Assembly (NCBI RefSeq): GCF_963674925.1
Contig: NZ_OY771647.1
Span: 1,193,501 to 1,257,500 of the forward strand
From: an uncultured Draconibacterium sp.
GTDB taxonomy: Bacteria; Bacteroidota; Bacteroidia; Bacteroidales; Prolixibacteraceae
Length of the DNA stretch: 64,000 nt
Reading direction: 5' to 3'
The translations under genes were made by a program, and so were the position numbers. The notes below the pieces were generated by a model, which saw only the letters and a list, made by a program, of their open reading frames with translations, was not told the origin of the DNA and searched no databases. Positions 16,887-25,464 of the stretch are shown here, piece by piece; within the stretch, counting starts at the first letter, position 1, and every line of letters starts with the position of its first letter.

Positions 16887-17085
16887 AATTATTTATTTAA
16901 AGTTTAGTGGTGATAATTTATTCAAAAAGCTGCGATAATTCTTAAAAGAAGAGTCAATAGCTTTGTATTTAGTCCTTTAGTGCCAGCAGCCGGAACAATT
17001 TTCGAATTTTACATTCAACTTTTTTACAATTGCGGGCTGTTCGAACCAAAAAATTATAATTTTAACGATCCTGAAAAATTTAAAA

Positions 17086-18555
17086 ATGAGAGTAACACTA
17101 TTTTGCGTGCTGTTATGGGCAGCAATTACACTAAACGGATTTGCACAGCCGAGTGATAATGATTTACGTTTAAAAACCTTTCATTCTATCTCGAGCAACG
17201 AGTTAATGGAGTTTGCAACAGAACTCAGTGCTGATAAATACGAGGGCCGTTTGTCGGGCTCCCCCGAGTATATGGAAGCTGCCAAATGGTGTGCCTCAAA
17301 GTTCGAAGAGTGGGGTGTTCAGCCAGCAAACAATGGCAGTTATTTTCAGTATTTCCCAAACGAATATTCAGAGGTAAACTCGCTGGGTTCGGTTGTTTAT
17401 TTTAACGGCGATGAAAAAACATACCTCGATTTTCCGGAGGATTATTTGCCGGGTTCCAATTCGGCAAGTGGCACCGTACAGGCCGAACTGGTTTATGTGG
17501 GTCACGGAATTACTGCGCCGGAGCTGGGTTACGACGATTATAAAAGCGTTGATGTAAAAGGAAAAATTATCATTCTTGAAAGCGGAACGCCATATACCAA
17601 AAACGATGAGACGCTGGCCAAATGGACACCTTACGCTTATCACCGCTACAAATTCAGAAATGCGGTAAAACACGGTGCTGCCGGAATGATCTATGCCAGT
17701 AAGCTGGCCAATCCGAACACTGTTAATCTCGAAGGATTTGTGTATGCCCACGTTGATACAAAAGTTGTTGAGCAAATTATGGCCGATGCCGGAAAAGATT
17801 ACCAGCAAATTCGCGAACAATTGAAGAACATGGAAACGCCATCGTTTGAGCTGCCGGCAGAACAAAAGGTGTTTATTCGTGCTGAAACAAACTATTTCCC
17901 CGATGCACAGGCTTGCAACGTGGTGGCCATGATCGAAGGTTCCGATCCGGAGTTGAAAGATGAGGTAATAATTATCGGCGGCCACCTCGATGGACAGGGG
18001 CAGATGGGAGATGTTTCTTTCTCAAGCGCCTTGGATAATGCATCGGGAATCAGTGATATTCTGGGAGCTGCAAAAGCTTTGGCCACATCAGAAGTAAAAC
18101 CCAAACGTTCGGTCCTTTTTATTCTTCTTGGTGGAGAGGAATGTGGTTTATACGGCTCGAAATATTACTGCAAAAATCCGTTGTTCCCGGTAGAGAAAAC
18201 CAAAATGATGATCAACCTGGATATGGTTGGAAACGGCACCGCATTTTATGTGTCGGGAGGAAAAACGCATTCGGCATTATTCAGCCACTTTGAGGACGCC
18301 AATAATCACTACATCCATCGCGAAATGGGAGCTTCGGCAGTTAGTAAAAACTATGGACGCCCACGTTCCGATGCATCGGTTTTTGAAGATGCCGGCATAA
18401 AAACTTTTGGTCTGTGGACCCGCAACTCGGTGTATCCGGTGCACTACCACATGCCTGACGATAAAACAAACGTGTTAACTCCCGAGATTATGGAAGATGC
18501 TGCAAAACTGCTCTATTTGGGCGTTTTGGGCGTGGCAAACGACAGTAAACTTTAG
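17086..18555 (+). CDS. M28 family zinc aminopeptidase with PA domain
   Basis: A 489-residue secreted peptidase. The signal peptide ends near GFAQ (residues 18-21). A PA insert (about 130-240) covers the catalytic domain. Metal ligands of family M28 are visible: GGHLDGQG (His), SSALDNASG (bridging Asp), GGEECGLYGS (Glu pair, base and ligand), MINLDMVG (Asp) and HYHMPDDK (His). The first motif usually reads AHYDH; here it is GGHLDG. These enzymes remove amino acids from peptides in the periplasm or outside the cell. It forms its own transcription unit; the next gene starts 75 bases on. Confidence 0.93.
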   Translation: MRVTLFCVLLWAAITLNGFAQPSDNDLRLKTFHSISSNELMEFATELSADKYEGRLSGSPEYMEAAKWCASKFEEWGVQPANNGSYFQYFPNEYSEVNSLGSVVYFNGDEKTYLDFPEDYLPGSNSASGTVQAELVYVGHGITAPELGYDDYKSVDVKGKIIILESGTPYTKNDETLAKWTPYAYHRYKFRNAVKHGAAGMIYASKLANPNTVNLEGFVYAHVDTKVVEQIMADAGKDYQQIREQLKNMETPSFELPAEQKVFIRAETNYFPDAQACNVVAMIEGSDPELKDEVIIIGGHLDGQGQMGDVSFSSALDNASGISDILGAAKALATSEVKPKRSVLFILLGGEECGLYGSKYYCKNPLFPVEKTKMMINLDMVGNGTAFYVSGGKTHSALFSHFEDANNHYIHREMGASAVSKNYGRPRSDASVFEDAGIKTFGLWTRNSVYPVHYHMPDDKTNVLTPEIMEDAAKLLYLGVLGVANDSKL

Positions 18556-18630
18556 CAGCGGCAAAGATCGTTTCAACTTTTTATCGATTTACCTTGTTAC
18601 TTTCTAAACATCACTACTTGATCAGTTTCT

Positions 18631-19398
18631 ATGGAGTCGAAAAAAGAACATTTTAAACGCTCATTGCTTGATTTGGCGCAAAGGAAGGATCTCATTCCCG
18701 GGATTTATAATTATTGCGATCGCTGGTGCGAGCGTTGTACTATGACGCAAAAGTGTCTGACTTACCTGCACGAACAGGAAACAAAAGTTGAAACTGATAC
18801 GCAAAATCCCGACGAAGAGAATAAAAACTTTTGGGAGCAAATTCGACTGGCCTGGGAAGTGACCATGGAAATGATTGAAGAAGATGCCGACAAAGAGGGG
18901 ATCGACCTGAGTGATGTTGAAGATATTGAATTACCGAAGCATGTTGAAACACCACTTGAGGTACAAGCCCGCAACTACGGAATCAACATTCATAAATGGA
19001 TGAATGAGCATAAGGAGCTTTTTTCGGCCAAAGCTGAGAAACTGGTCATGATCGACGATGATGAATCGATGTTTAAATACCGTGATGCAGCAGAGGTAAT
19101 TCAGTGGTATAGTGCTTTTATCGGGGCTAAAGTTCATCGGGCACACCTGGAGCTGGATCAGCGGCAAAACGATCCCGACGATGAATACGGTTTATACGCC
19201 GATAACCTGGGATCGGCAAAAATTGCCATCATTGCCATTAAACGATCGATGGATGCACTGTCGGTATTTTACTCGGGTTTTAGTGAAATGGAAGATGAAA
19301 TACTGCAGTTTTTACTCGATCTGTCGCACATTAAAAAGCAACTGCTAAAAACATTTCCGGGCGTTATGGAATTTAAACGACCGGGTTTTGATGATTAA
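18631..19398 (+). CDS. Conserved protein of unknown function with N-terminal Cys cluster
   Basis: A 255-residue soluble protein without signal peptide. Near the N-terminus it carries four cysteines (29, 33, 36 and 42; spacing CX3CX2CX5C), which could hold a metal or Fe-S cluster. The remainder is acidic and helical (EDADKEGIDLSDVEDIELP, then a helical bundle at 105-250). I do not recognise a named family. It precedes a DUF2797 gene by 63 bases that also has a four-Cys motif, which suggests a common theme of metal binding. No function is claimed. Confidence 0.7.
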   Translation: MESKKEHFKRSLLDLAQRKDLIPGIYNYCDRWCERCTMTQKCLTYLHEQETKVETDTQNPDEENKNFWEQIRLAWEVTMEMIEEDADKEGIDLSDVEDIELPKHVETPLEVQARNYGINIHKWMNEHKELFSAKAEKLVMIDDDESMFKYRDAAEVIQWYSAFIGAKVHRAHLELDQRQNDPDDEYGLYADNLGSAKIAIIAIKRSMDALSVFYSGFSEMEDEILQFLLDLSHIKKQLLKTFPGVMEFKRPGFDD

Positions 19399-19461
19399 TT
19401 TCCGAACTTTACTTGTATCCTGCTCCTTCTGTATTATTTTCACGTCAGAAAAATACAAATC

Positions 19462-20259
19462 ATGCAATACGAAGGCAACATACGAAAAATGATTACCGAG
19501 CTTAATGCGCCGGTAAAATATATACTACCCATTGGCGATGAAAGAATTGATATGAACGCGCTGATCGGGAAAGAAATCTCGATGCAATTTGACGGACAGA
19601 TTAATTGTGTGTCGTGTGGGAAGAAAACGAAAACATCGTTTAGTCAGGGATTTTGTTACAACTGCCTGCAAACCGCTCCTGAAGCCAGCGAGTCGATTAT
19701 TCGCCCCGAGTTATCGAAAGCACATTTGGGAATTGCACGCGATATGGAATGGGCTGAAAAACACGACCTGATCGACCATTTTGTGTACCTGGCCGTGTCG
19801 AGTGCTTTAAAAGTTGGTGTTACCCGTGGTCATCAAATTCCTACCCGCTGGATCGATCAGGGAGCCAGTTATGCCATAAAAATTGCCAAAACGCCCAACC
19901 GACATATTGCCGGTGTAATCGAGGTATTTCTAAAAGATCATTTTACCGATAAAACCAACTGGCGGTCGATGTTGAAGAACGAAGTATTGAAAGATTTTGA
20001 CCTGGCAGCCGAAAAAGAACGTATTGCCAATTTACTGCCGTTGGAATTGCAGAAATACATGGATCCGGAAAATGAGGTGACTGAAATAAATTATCCGGTT
20101 GAACAGTTTCCTGTGAAAATAAAAAGTATTGGATTTGATAAACTCCCGGAAATTACCGGAACACTGGCCGGCATAAAAGGGCAGTATTTAATTTTTGATG
20201 ATAGCAGGGTTTTAAATATCCGGAAACACAATGGTTACTTTTTGCGGGTGGCAATGTAG
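19462..20259 (+). CDS. DUF2797 family protein
   Basis: A 265-residue cytoplasmic protein of the DUF2797 family. It shows the zinc-ribbon-like cysteines at 49, 52, 65 and 68 (CVSC...FCYNC), the AHLGIARDMEWAE block and the VYLAVSSALKVGVTRGHQIP motif with RWIDQGA. This part resembles a GIY-YIG nuclease fold (LKVGVTR is similar to KIGxTR); that link is an inference. The function of the family is not known. Its last 25 bases overlap the convergent polyprenyl synthase gene. Confidence 0.85.
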   Translation: MQYEGNIRKMITELNAPVKYILPIGDERIDMNALIGKEISMQFDGQINCVSCGKKTKTSFSQGFCYNCLQTAPEASESIIRPELSKAHLGIARDMEWAEKHDLIDHFVYLAVSSALKVGVTRGHQIPTRWIDQGASYAIKIAKTPNRHIAGVIEVFLKDHFTDKTNWRSMLKNEVLKDFDLAAEKERIANLLPLELQKYMDPENEVTEINYPVEQFPVKIKSIGFDKLPEITGTLAGIKGQYLIFDDSRVLNIRKHNGYFLRVAM

Positions 20260-21209
20260 TTCATCAGCTCGATGAGCGATTCGCGTGCCTCGCAGTCGGG
20301 AAATTCTTTTAGGCCGGCAATTGCCCGGTCTTTAAATTCATTCATTTTTTGCTCGGCGTATTCAAGGCCGCCTTTTTCCGTTACCAGCTGAATCAGTTCT
20401 TCAACTACTTTCGAGCTGTTATTCTTGCGTTTTATCAGCCTCAAAATGCGTTTCCGTTCACTTCGGTCGGCTTCATTTAAAACGTGCAGCAGTGGCAGGG
20501 TGATTTTCTTTTCCTTAATGTCGTTACCCGTTGGTTTGCCCAGCAGGCCTTTCGATTGGTAATCGAAAATATCATCTTTTATCTGGAAAGCAATTCCGGC
20601 ATCTTGTCCAATGCTGTACATTTTTTCGATTATCGCCTCGTCGTCAACCGCCGATGCAGCACCAATAGCCATGCTGGTGGCAATTAACGAAGCTGTTTTT
20701 TTGCGGATAATCTCGAAATAGGTTTCATCGTCGATGTCGAGTTTGCGGCTTTTTTTCATCTGCAGGATTTCTCCCTCGGCCATATCCTGAACCGCGCGCG
20801 AAATGAGATGAAGGAAATTGTATTTTTTGCTTTCGAGTTGCAGCAGCAGTCCGCGGGCCAAAATATAATCGCCCACCAAAACGGCCAGTTTGTTTTTCCA
20901 AAGCGCTTTAACCGAAAACGATCCGCGGCGCTCGTACGACTCGTCAACCACATCGTCGTGTACCAATGTGGCGGTGTGCAATAATTCCACCGAACAGGCC
21001 GCCAATTTCGAAGATTCATTGGTTCCGCCGTGCAGTTTTGCCGATAAGAATACAAACATGGGGCGAAGTTGTTTGCCTTTGGTACGATAAAGGAAGTTTA
21101 AAACGGTTGCCAGCAAAGGAATATCGCTTTGCAGGGATTTTTTAAAATAAGGCTCAAAATCATACAGTTCCTGTTCAATGGGGGCCTTTATTTTCTTTAT
21201 CGTAGTCAT
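20235..21209 (-). CDS. ispB: Polyprenyl diphosphate synthase (trans-type)
   Basis: A 324-residue trans-isoprenyl diphosphate synthase that adds isopentenyl units to make the long side chain of menaquinone. Both Asp-rich motifs are present: DDVVD (85-89) as first motif and KDDIFDY as second. GKQLRP, with Lys and Arg for diphosphate binding, precedes the first. Chain length is set by residues before the first motif; I cannot fix it by eye, so octaprenyl or similar is an inference. The 3' end overlaps DUF2797 on the other strand by 25 bases. It is divergent from the ArsR-type gene at 21387. Confidence 0.92.
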   Translation of the reverse strand: MTTIKKIKAPIEQELYDFEPYFKKSLQSDIPLLATVLNFLYRTKGKQLRPMFVFLSAKLHGGTNESSKLAACSVELLHTATLVHDDVVDESYERRGSFSVKALWKNKLAVLVGDYILARGLLLQLESKKYNFLHLISRAVQDMAEGEILQMKKSRKLDIDDETYFEIIRKKTASLIATSMAIGAASAVDDEAIIEKMYSIGQDAGIAFQIKDDIFDYQSKGLLGKPTGNDIKEKKITLPLLHVLNEADRSERKRILRLIKRKNNSSKVVEELIQLVTEKGGLEYAEQKMNEFKDRAIAGLKEFPDCEARESLIELMNYIATRKK

Positions 21210-21359
21210 TCCTTTTTCCGCTTCACTTTTGATGAACGAACTTAGAATAATTTTAAATAAAAAACAGACATTTTATTTAAAAAATCTAAAAATTGAGGAT
21301 TTTGTACAAATGTTAGATATCCATGCGCAAAAAAGCAGTACACAAGTCTCAAATATTTA

Positions 21360-21367
21360 TATATTTG
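21360..21367 (+). promoter_or_regulatory. Candidate -7 box (TATATTTG) of the ArsR-type gene
   Basis: An exact TAnnTTTG match 20 bases before the ATG at 21387. No convincing -33 element is seen. Confidence 0.4.
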
Positions 21368-21386
21368 CATTCTTAAAGGTATAACC

Positions 21387-21689
21387 ATGGTAGATATCAA
21401 GGAGATAAACGTCGAGCGTTTGGAGGTCGCTGCCAGCATGTTGAAGGCAATGGCGCACCCGATGCGTATTGCTATTTTGAAGCATCTGGAGGGAGGTAAA
21501 AAATTAACAGTTACCGAGATCCACGAACTGCTAAAGATTGAGCAGTCAACTACATCACATCACTTAGGCATTTTGCGCGACAAAGGTGTTTTGTGCTCGA
21601 AGCGCGAAGGGAAAAACACTTATTACTACTTGAAATACAATATTTTGAGTCAGATTGTTGATTGCCTGGAAACCTGCACCTGCGATTAA
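21387..21689 (+). CDS. ArsR-type winged-helix regulator with C-terminal CxC
   Basis: A 100-residue winged-helix repressor. The core AMAHPMRIAILKHLEG, TVTEIHELLKIEQSTTSHHL (recognition helix) and the wing KREGKNTYYYLK match ArsR/SmtB proteins. Cysteines occur at 70, 93, 97 and 99; the last three form CX3CXC at the C-terminus, which may sense metal or redox state. The usual ELCVC metal motif in helix 3 is absent. It is a one-gene unit with its own promoter candidate and terminator. Its target is unknown; it lies divergent from the polyprenyl synthase gene. Confidence 0.9.
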   Translation: MVDIKEINVERLEVAASMLKAMAHPMRIAILKHLEGGKKLTVTEIHELLKIEQSTTSHHLGILRDKGVLCSKREGKNTYYYLKYNILSQIVDCLETCTCD

Positions 21690-21708
21690 AAAAAATTATT
21701 ACGATAGC

Positions 21709-21739
21709 AAAAGCCGCTGATTAAGATCAAGCGGTTTTT
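21709..21739 (+). terminator. Rho-independent terminator
   Basis: AAAAGCCGCT (21709-21718) pairs with AGCGGTTTTT (21730-21739), one G-T pair, followed by T residues. It lies 20 bases after the ArsR-type gene. Confidence 0.75.
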
Positions 21740-21829
21740 TTATGCAAAAATTTAAAGGTTTTCTTATTTTGTGGTTCATTTTTATGAAACATTAGCCCGG
21801 GTATTTTTTAATATAATTTCTTAACTCGT

Positions 21830-24820
21830 TTGAATATCGACCATTTTATAAAAAAGTACGGAAGCATACTGTTATTGGCGGTTTGTATTATTGCCTTTTG
21901 GCAGGTAGCCTTTCTTCAAAATGGCATGAAATGGGATTTTGTGGATGCTTATTTACCGGCCCGCTACTTTTTTTCTGAAGCGGTTTTAAATAATATTTTT
22001 CCGTTTTGGAATCCTTACCTTTTGTATGGTGTACCTTGTTATGCTGATCTGGTTTCGGTTTTTAGCCCCGAATTCTGGCTTGTTGCCAACATGTTTGGCT
22101 ACTCGAATATTACTCTGCAGTATGTGTTTTTAGCCTATGTATTTTTTGCAGGAGTCAACTTCAGGTACTTTCTGCAACGATTTAATGTAAATGAGCCGAT
22201 TGCACTTTCGCTGGCAATTGCTTACATGCTTTCGGGTTTTACGGTGGGAAATGCACAGCATATCGGGTTTATTGCAGGATATGCGTTGTTACCTCTTGTT
22301 GTAGCCGCTTATGTTGAGTATGCAAGGCAGCCCGAAACGAAAAGTTTGGTGCGTTTTGCTCTTGTATATTTAGTTATGGTTTTTGCCGGTTACCCTGGTA
22401 TTACAATAATTCTTTCCTATTTGTTGCTGTGTCTGTTTTGTTATTATTTCGTTTTATCCTTCAGGAAAAGTGTTAAGCGTTTTTTTGTTTCTCATCTGAT
22501 TTTGGCCGGTATTATACTTGTCGGAAGTTTCGTATTGCTGCTGGCTTATTCGCAGGCACAACCCTATTTAAGTCGTTATTCCGGATTAACACTCGAAACC
22601 GTTTTAAGGCACCCGTTTTCTTTGCGCTCATTTTGGTCGTTTCTGTTTCCATATAGTACAACAACCGATGTGGCTTTCTTTAACACCGATCCTTCCATGT
22701 CGAATGCATATTTCGGACTGTTCGGACTGGCGTTGCTGGTTTATGCTTTAACCGGAAAGATCAAACAAAAAGCAGGGGTGATCTTTTTGTTGTTCGCAGT
22801 ATTTTCTTTGTTAACCGCGATGGGCAGCCGGTTCTTTTTAAGGGAATTTCTGTACGATCATATCCCGTTAATGAATATGTTTAAATATCCATCGATTTTC
22901 AGAGCACTCACCATATTTGGTTTTTTGGCTTATGCGGGACTTAATTGTAAAATCGATGATATTACATCCGCAAATAAAAAGAAGCTGCTGGCGGTTATTA
23001 GCGTGTTAGCGATTATTATTTTATTCGTTGTTGTACGATCGGTGGGACAACTTGAAGCTTCTGTGCTATTCGACTTCAATTTATCATTGGCCGATCGTTT
23101 GCAAAAAACAACAATTCATGAGGCTTTTGTTTTGCAGGGCATTATTCATTTATTGTTGTTGGGATGCTTTTTTATCGTGCTGGTTCTCAAACAAAAATAT
23201 TTACCAATAGCTATCGTATTTCTGTTTGCCTTCGACGCGATTGTTTCAATCCAACTGAATTTGCATTACACGGTAGTTAGCGATATTGATTCTATTGAAT
23301 TTAAAGCAGATTTAGATTCACAACCCAAAGGATTTCCTATTCCTGAATTGCGTCCGATTGGTGAAAATACGGACAAGAATGCATCCGGAAAATTTACCTG
23401 GAGAAACAACAATGTGTTTCCCAAACGTCCCACATTCGATGGACTGGTTTCCTTTAAATCAGATGGTTATTCCACGCTGAGCGATGATTTTCCGGAAGTG
23501 CTGGATGTAATGAAAATGCAGCCGCTTTTTTTCTTCTCCGATGATGTGAGGGCAAACGGAGATACGGCTAACATTGGCCCGAAAACCGTTTTGTTAGAGC
23601 CATCGGATTTGCAGAATATTAATGGAAAAAAGCAGCAACAGCATCAGGCAAATAAATTAGAAATTGAAAGCTTTTCCCCGAATAAAATTGTTGTACACAC
23701 CGAAACACTACACGAGCAGTTGTTGGTTTTTCAGCAAAATTACTTTTCAGGATGGAAAGTAACAATCGATGGTAAAGAGCAAAAAATAGTGCGTGCAAAC
23801 TATGCTTTAATGGGCACCATCGTTCCGGCAGGAGAACATGTTGTTCAATTCAGTTATGGTAACAAGTTAATAATCGTGTTATTTGTTGTTGCGATGCTGC
23901 TCATGTTGGTATTGGCAGGCCTGCTTCTGTTTATACATTGGAAAGAGGATTTAAAACACCGTCGAATGATTCTGGGGTCAGCATTTGGATTGGTGTTGTT
24001 GTTTATAGCTTTTAGTGGTATTAACAGGTGGCGCTATCATAAAAAGACTAGCCGATTATTGCCTGAAATTGCAGAAGAATTCGAAGCTTTAAAAAACTAC
24101 GATGTTACCACTTTTTTGAGTTATGCTTCAGGTACTCTGGTTGAGATGCCAAATACCGATCATCAAATTTATCTTGATGGCAATATGAATGTGGCCGCCT
24201 TTGGTAAGGTGCTGGCCGAAACGCACACGCTACAATTTGCGTTGGCCTGGGTGAATGGTGCCATTAGTAAAGAAGTGCTGGAGCTGTTTTCTTCTTATTT
24301 TCCGCAGGTGGAAAAAGAAAGAATTTCAGGAAATTCAGGCTTTATTCTTGCTCGGAAGGGCGATGATGAAATGTCGGATTTTGATGAAGATTTTGAGACG
24401 GGAACAAATCGTGTATGGGAGATAGACAAAACGAGGATTAAAATCGACTCTGTGACAGCAAATGCGTATTACACTTTTCTGCCAGACCAAAGGTGGGGAG
24501 CAGTATTAAACATTACTGTCGATGGAACTAATAGTGACCTAGAAAAAATTACGGTGTTGGGAGATTTACGTTTCCCCGAAGTGTTTTCGGAGGTAAATAT
24601 GGTTATTACAGTATCGCGGGGTAAAGACCAACAGGAATATTATACCCGAGTAATAAGTGATTTTACCTACGAAACAGGAGTTTGGTCGCGGTTTGCCGTT
24701 GTAAAAATGATTGATTTTGACTTGCAATCAGGCGATGTAATTCATATTTATTTATGGAACAGAACTGAAGCCCGGTTTGATATTGATAACCTGAGATTGA
24801 AAATGTGCAGTGGTAATTAG
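21830..24820 (+). CDS. YfhO-like multi-spanning membrane protein
   Basis: A 996-residue membrane protein of the YfhO family, related to GT-C glycosyltransferases. About 12 helices span residues 12-465, then an extracytoplasmic domain (about 480-680), more helices (about 685-705 and 718-735) and a C-terminal soluble part. The early loop WDFVDAYLPARYFFSEAV, with acidic residues after the first helix, is typical; Gram-positive YfhO helps glycosylate lipoteichoic acid, but the role in Bacteroidota is not known. I keep the TTG start at 21830 since the next Met would cut off the first helix. The last 150 residues lie outside the usual YfhO length. Confidence 0.8.
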   Translation: MNIDHFIKKYGSILLLAVCIIAFWQVAFLQNGMKWDFVDAYLPARYFFSEAVLNNIFPFWNPYLLYGVPCYADLVSVFSPEFWLVANMFGYSNITLQYVFLAYVFFAGVNFRYFLQRFNVNEPIALSLAIAYMLSGFTVGNAQHIGFIAGYALLPLVVAAYVEYARQPETKSLVRFALVYLVMVFAGYPGITIILSYLLLCLFCYYFVLSFRKSVKRFFVSHLILAGIILVGSFVLLLAYSQAQPYLSRYSGLTLETVLRHPFSLRSFWSFLFPYSTTTDVAFFNTDPSMSNAYFGLFGLALLVYALTGKIKQKAGVIFLLFAVFSLLTAMGSRFFLREFLYDHIPLMNMFKYPSIFRALTIFGFLAYAGLNCKIDDITSANKKKLLAVISVLAIIILFVVVRSVGQLEASVLFDFNLSLADRLQKTTIHEAFVLQGIIHLLLLGCFFIVLVLKQKYLPIAIVFLFAFDAIVSIQLNLHYTVVSDIDSIEFKADLDSQPKGFPIPELRPIGENTDKNASGKFTWRNNNVFPKRPTFDGLVSFKSDGYSTLSDDFPEVLDVMKMQPLFFFSDDVRANGDTANIGPKTVLLEPSDLQNINGKKQQQHQANKLEIESFSPNKIVVHTETLHEQLLVFQQNYFSGWKVTIDGKEQKIVRANYALMGTIVPAGEHVVQFSYGNKLIIVLFVVAMLLMLVLAGLLLFIHWKEDLKHRRMILGSAFGLVLLFIAFSGINRWRYHKKTSRLLPEIAEEFEALKNYDVTTFLSYASGTLVEMPNTDHQIYLDGNMNVAAFGKVLAETHTLQFALAWVNGAISKEVLELFSSYFPQVEKERISGNSGFILARKGDDEMSDFDEDFETGTNRVWEIDKTRIKIDSVTANAYYTFLPDQRWGAVLNITVDGTNSDLEKITVLGDLRFPEVFSEVNMVITVSRGKDQQEYYTRVISDFTYETGVWSRFAVVKMIDFDLQSGDVIHIYLWNRTEARFDIDNLRLKMCSGN

Positions 24821-24885
24821 ATGCAATCTTCGAAGTGCCTGCAAAGTAGAGCCATTTTCTTATTTTTACCTAAAATTATTCGATT

Positions 24886-25464
24886 ATGAAGCTCGTTTTT
24901 GCAACAAACAACAAACATAAACTGGAAGAATTACAGGCTATTTTGGGCGATCATTTTACGCTGCTTAGTTTAAAAGATATTGAATGTTTCGACGAAATCC
25001 CTGAGGAACAGCCCACATTGGAAGGAAATGCAAGCCAGAAGGCTTTTTACATCTACGACAAATTCGGTATGGATTGTTTTGCCGACGACACCGGTTTGGA
25101 AATTGAAGCCCTGGACGGTGAGCCCGGAGTTTTCTCGGCACGTTATGCCGGCGAAGATAAAAATTCGGAGGCGAATATGAATAAGGTGCTCGAAAAACTG
25201 GCTAAAATAAATGACCGGAAAGCACGTTTTAGAACTGTAATTTCGCTGATAATTGATGGCGAAGAGAAACAATTCGAAGGCATTGTAAATGGCGAAATAC
25301 TAAAGGAAAAACGAGGTGGATCGGGATTTGGCTACGACCCCATTTTTAAACCGGAAGGATTTGAGCAGTCGTTTGCCGAAATGGGCCTCGAAGATAAAAA
25401 CAAGATCAGTCACCGGGGGCGAGCTGTACAAAAGCTGGTCGACTATTTAAAAAAGCTCGATTAA
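24886..25464 (+). CDS. rdgB: RdgB/HAM1 non-canonical purine NTP pyrophosphatase
   Basis: A 192-residue house-cleaning enzyme that hydrolyses dITP, XTP and ITP to the monophosphates and keeps deaminated purines out of DNA. It has the substrate motif ATNNKHKLEEL at the start, FADDTGLEIEAL with the catalytic Asp, GVFSARYAG, GSGFGYDPIF and the closing SHRGRAVQKL. Length and motif spacing are normal for the family. It is followed without gap by the porZ gene (stop at 25464, start at 25465), so both are likely on one transcript. Confidence 0.97.
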   Translation: MKLVFATNNKHKLEELQAILGDHFTLLSLKDIECFDEIPEEQPTLEGNASQKAFYIYDKFGMDCFADDTGLEIEALDGEPGVFSARYAGEDKNSEANMNKVLEKLAKINDRKARFRTVISLIIDGEEKQFEGIVNGEILKEKRGGSGFGYDPIFKPEGFEQSFAEMGLEDKNKISHRGRAVQKLVDYLKKLD

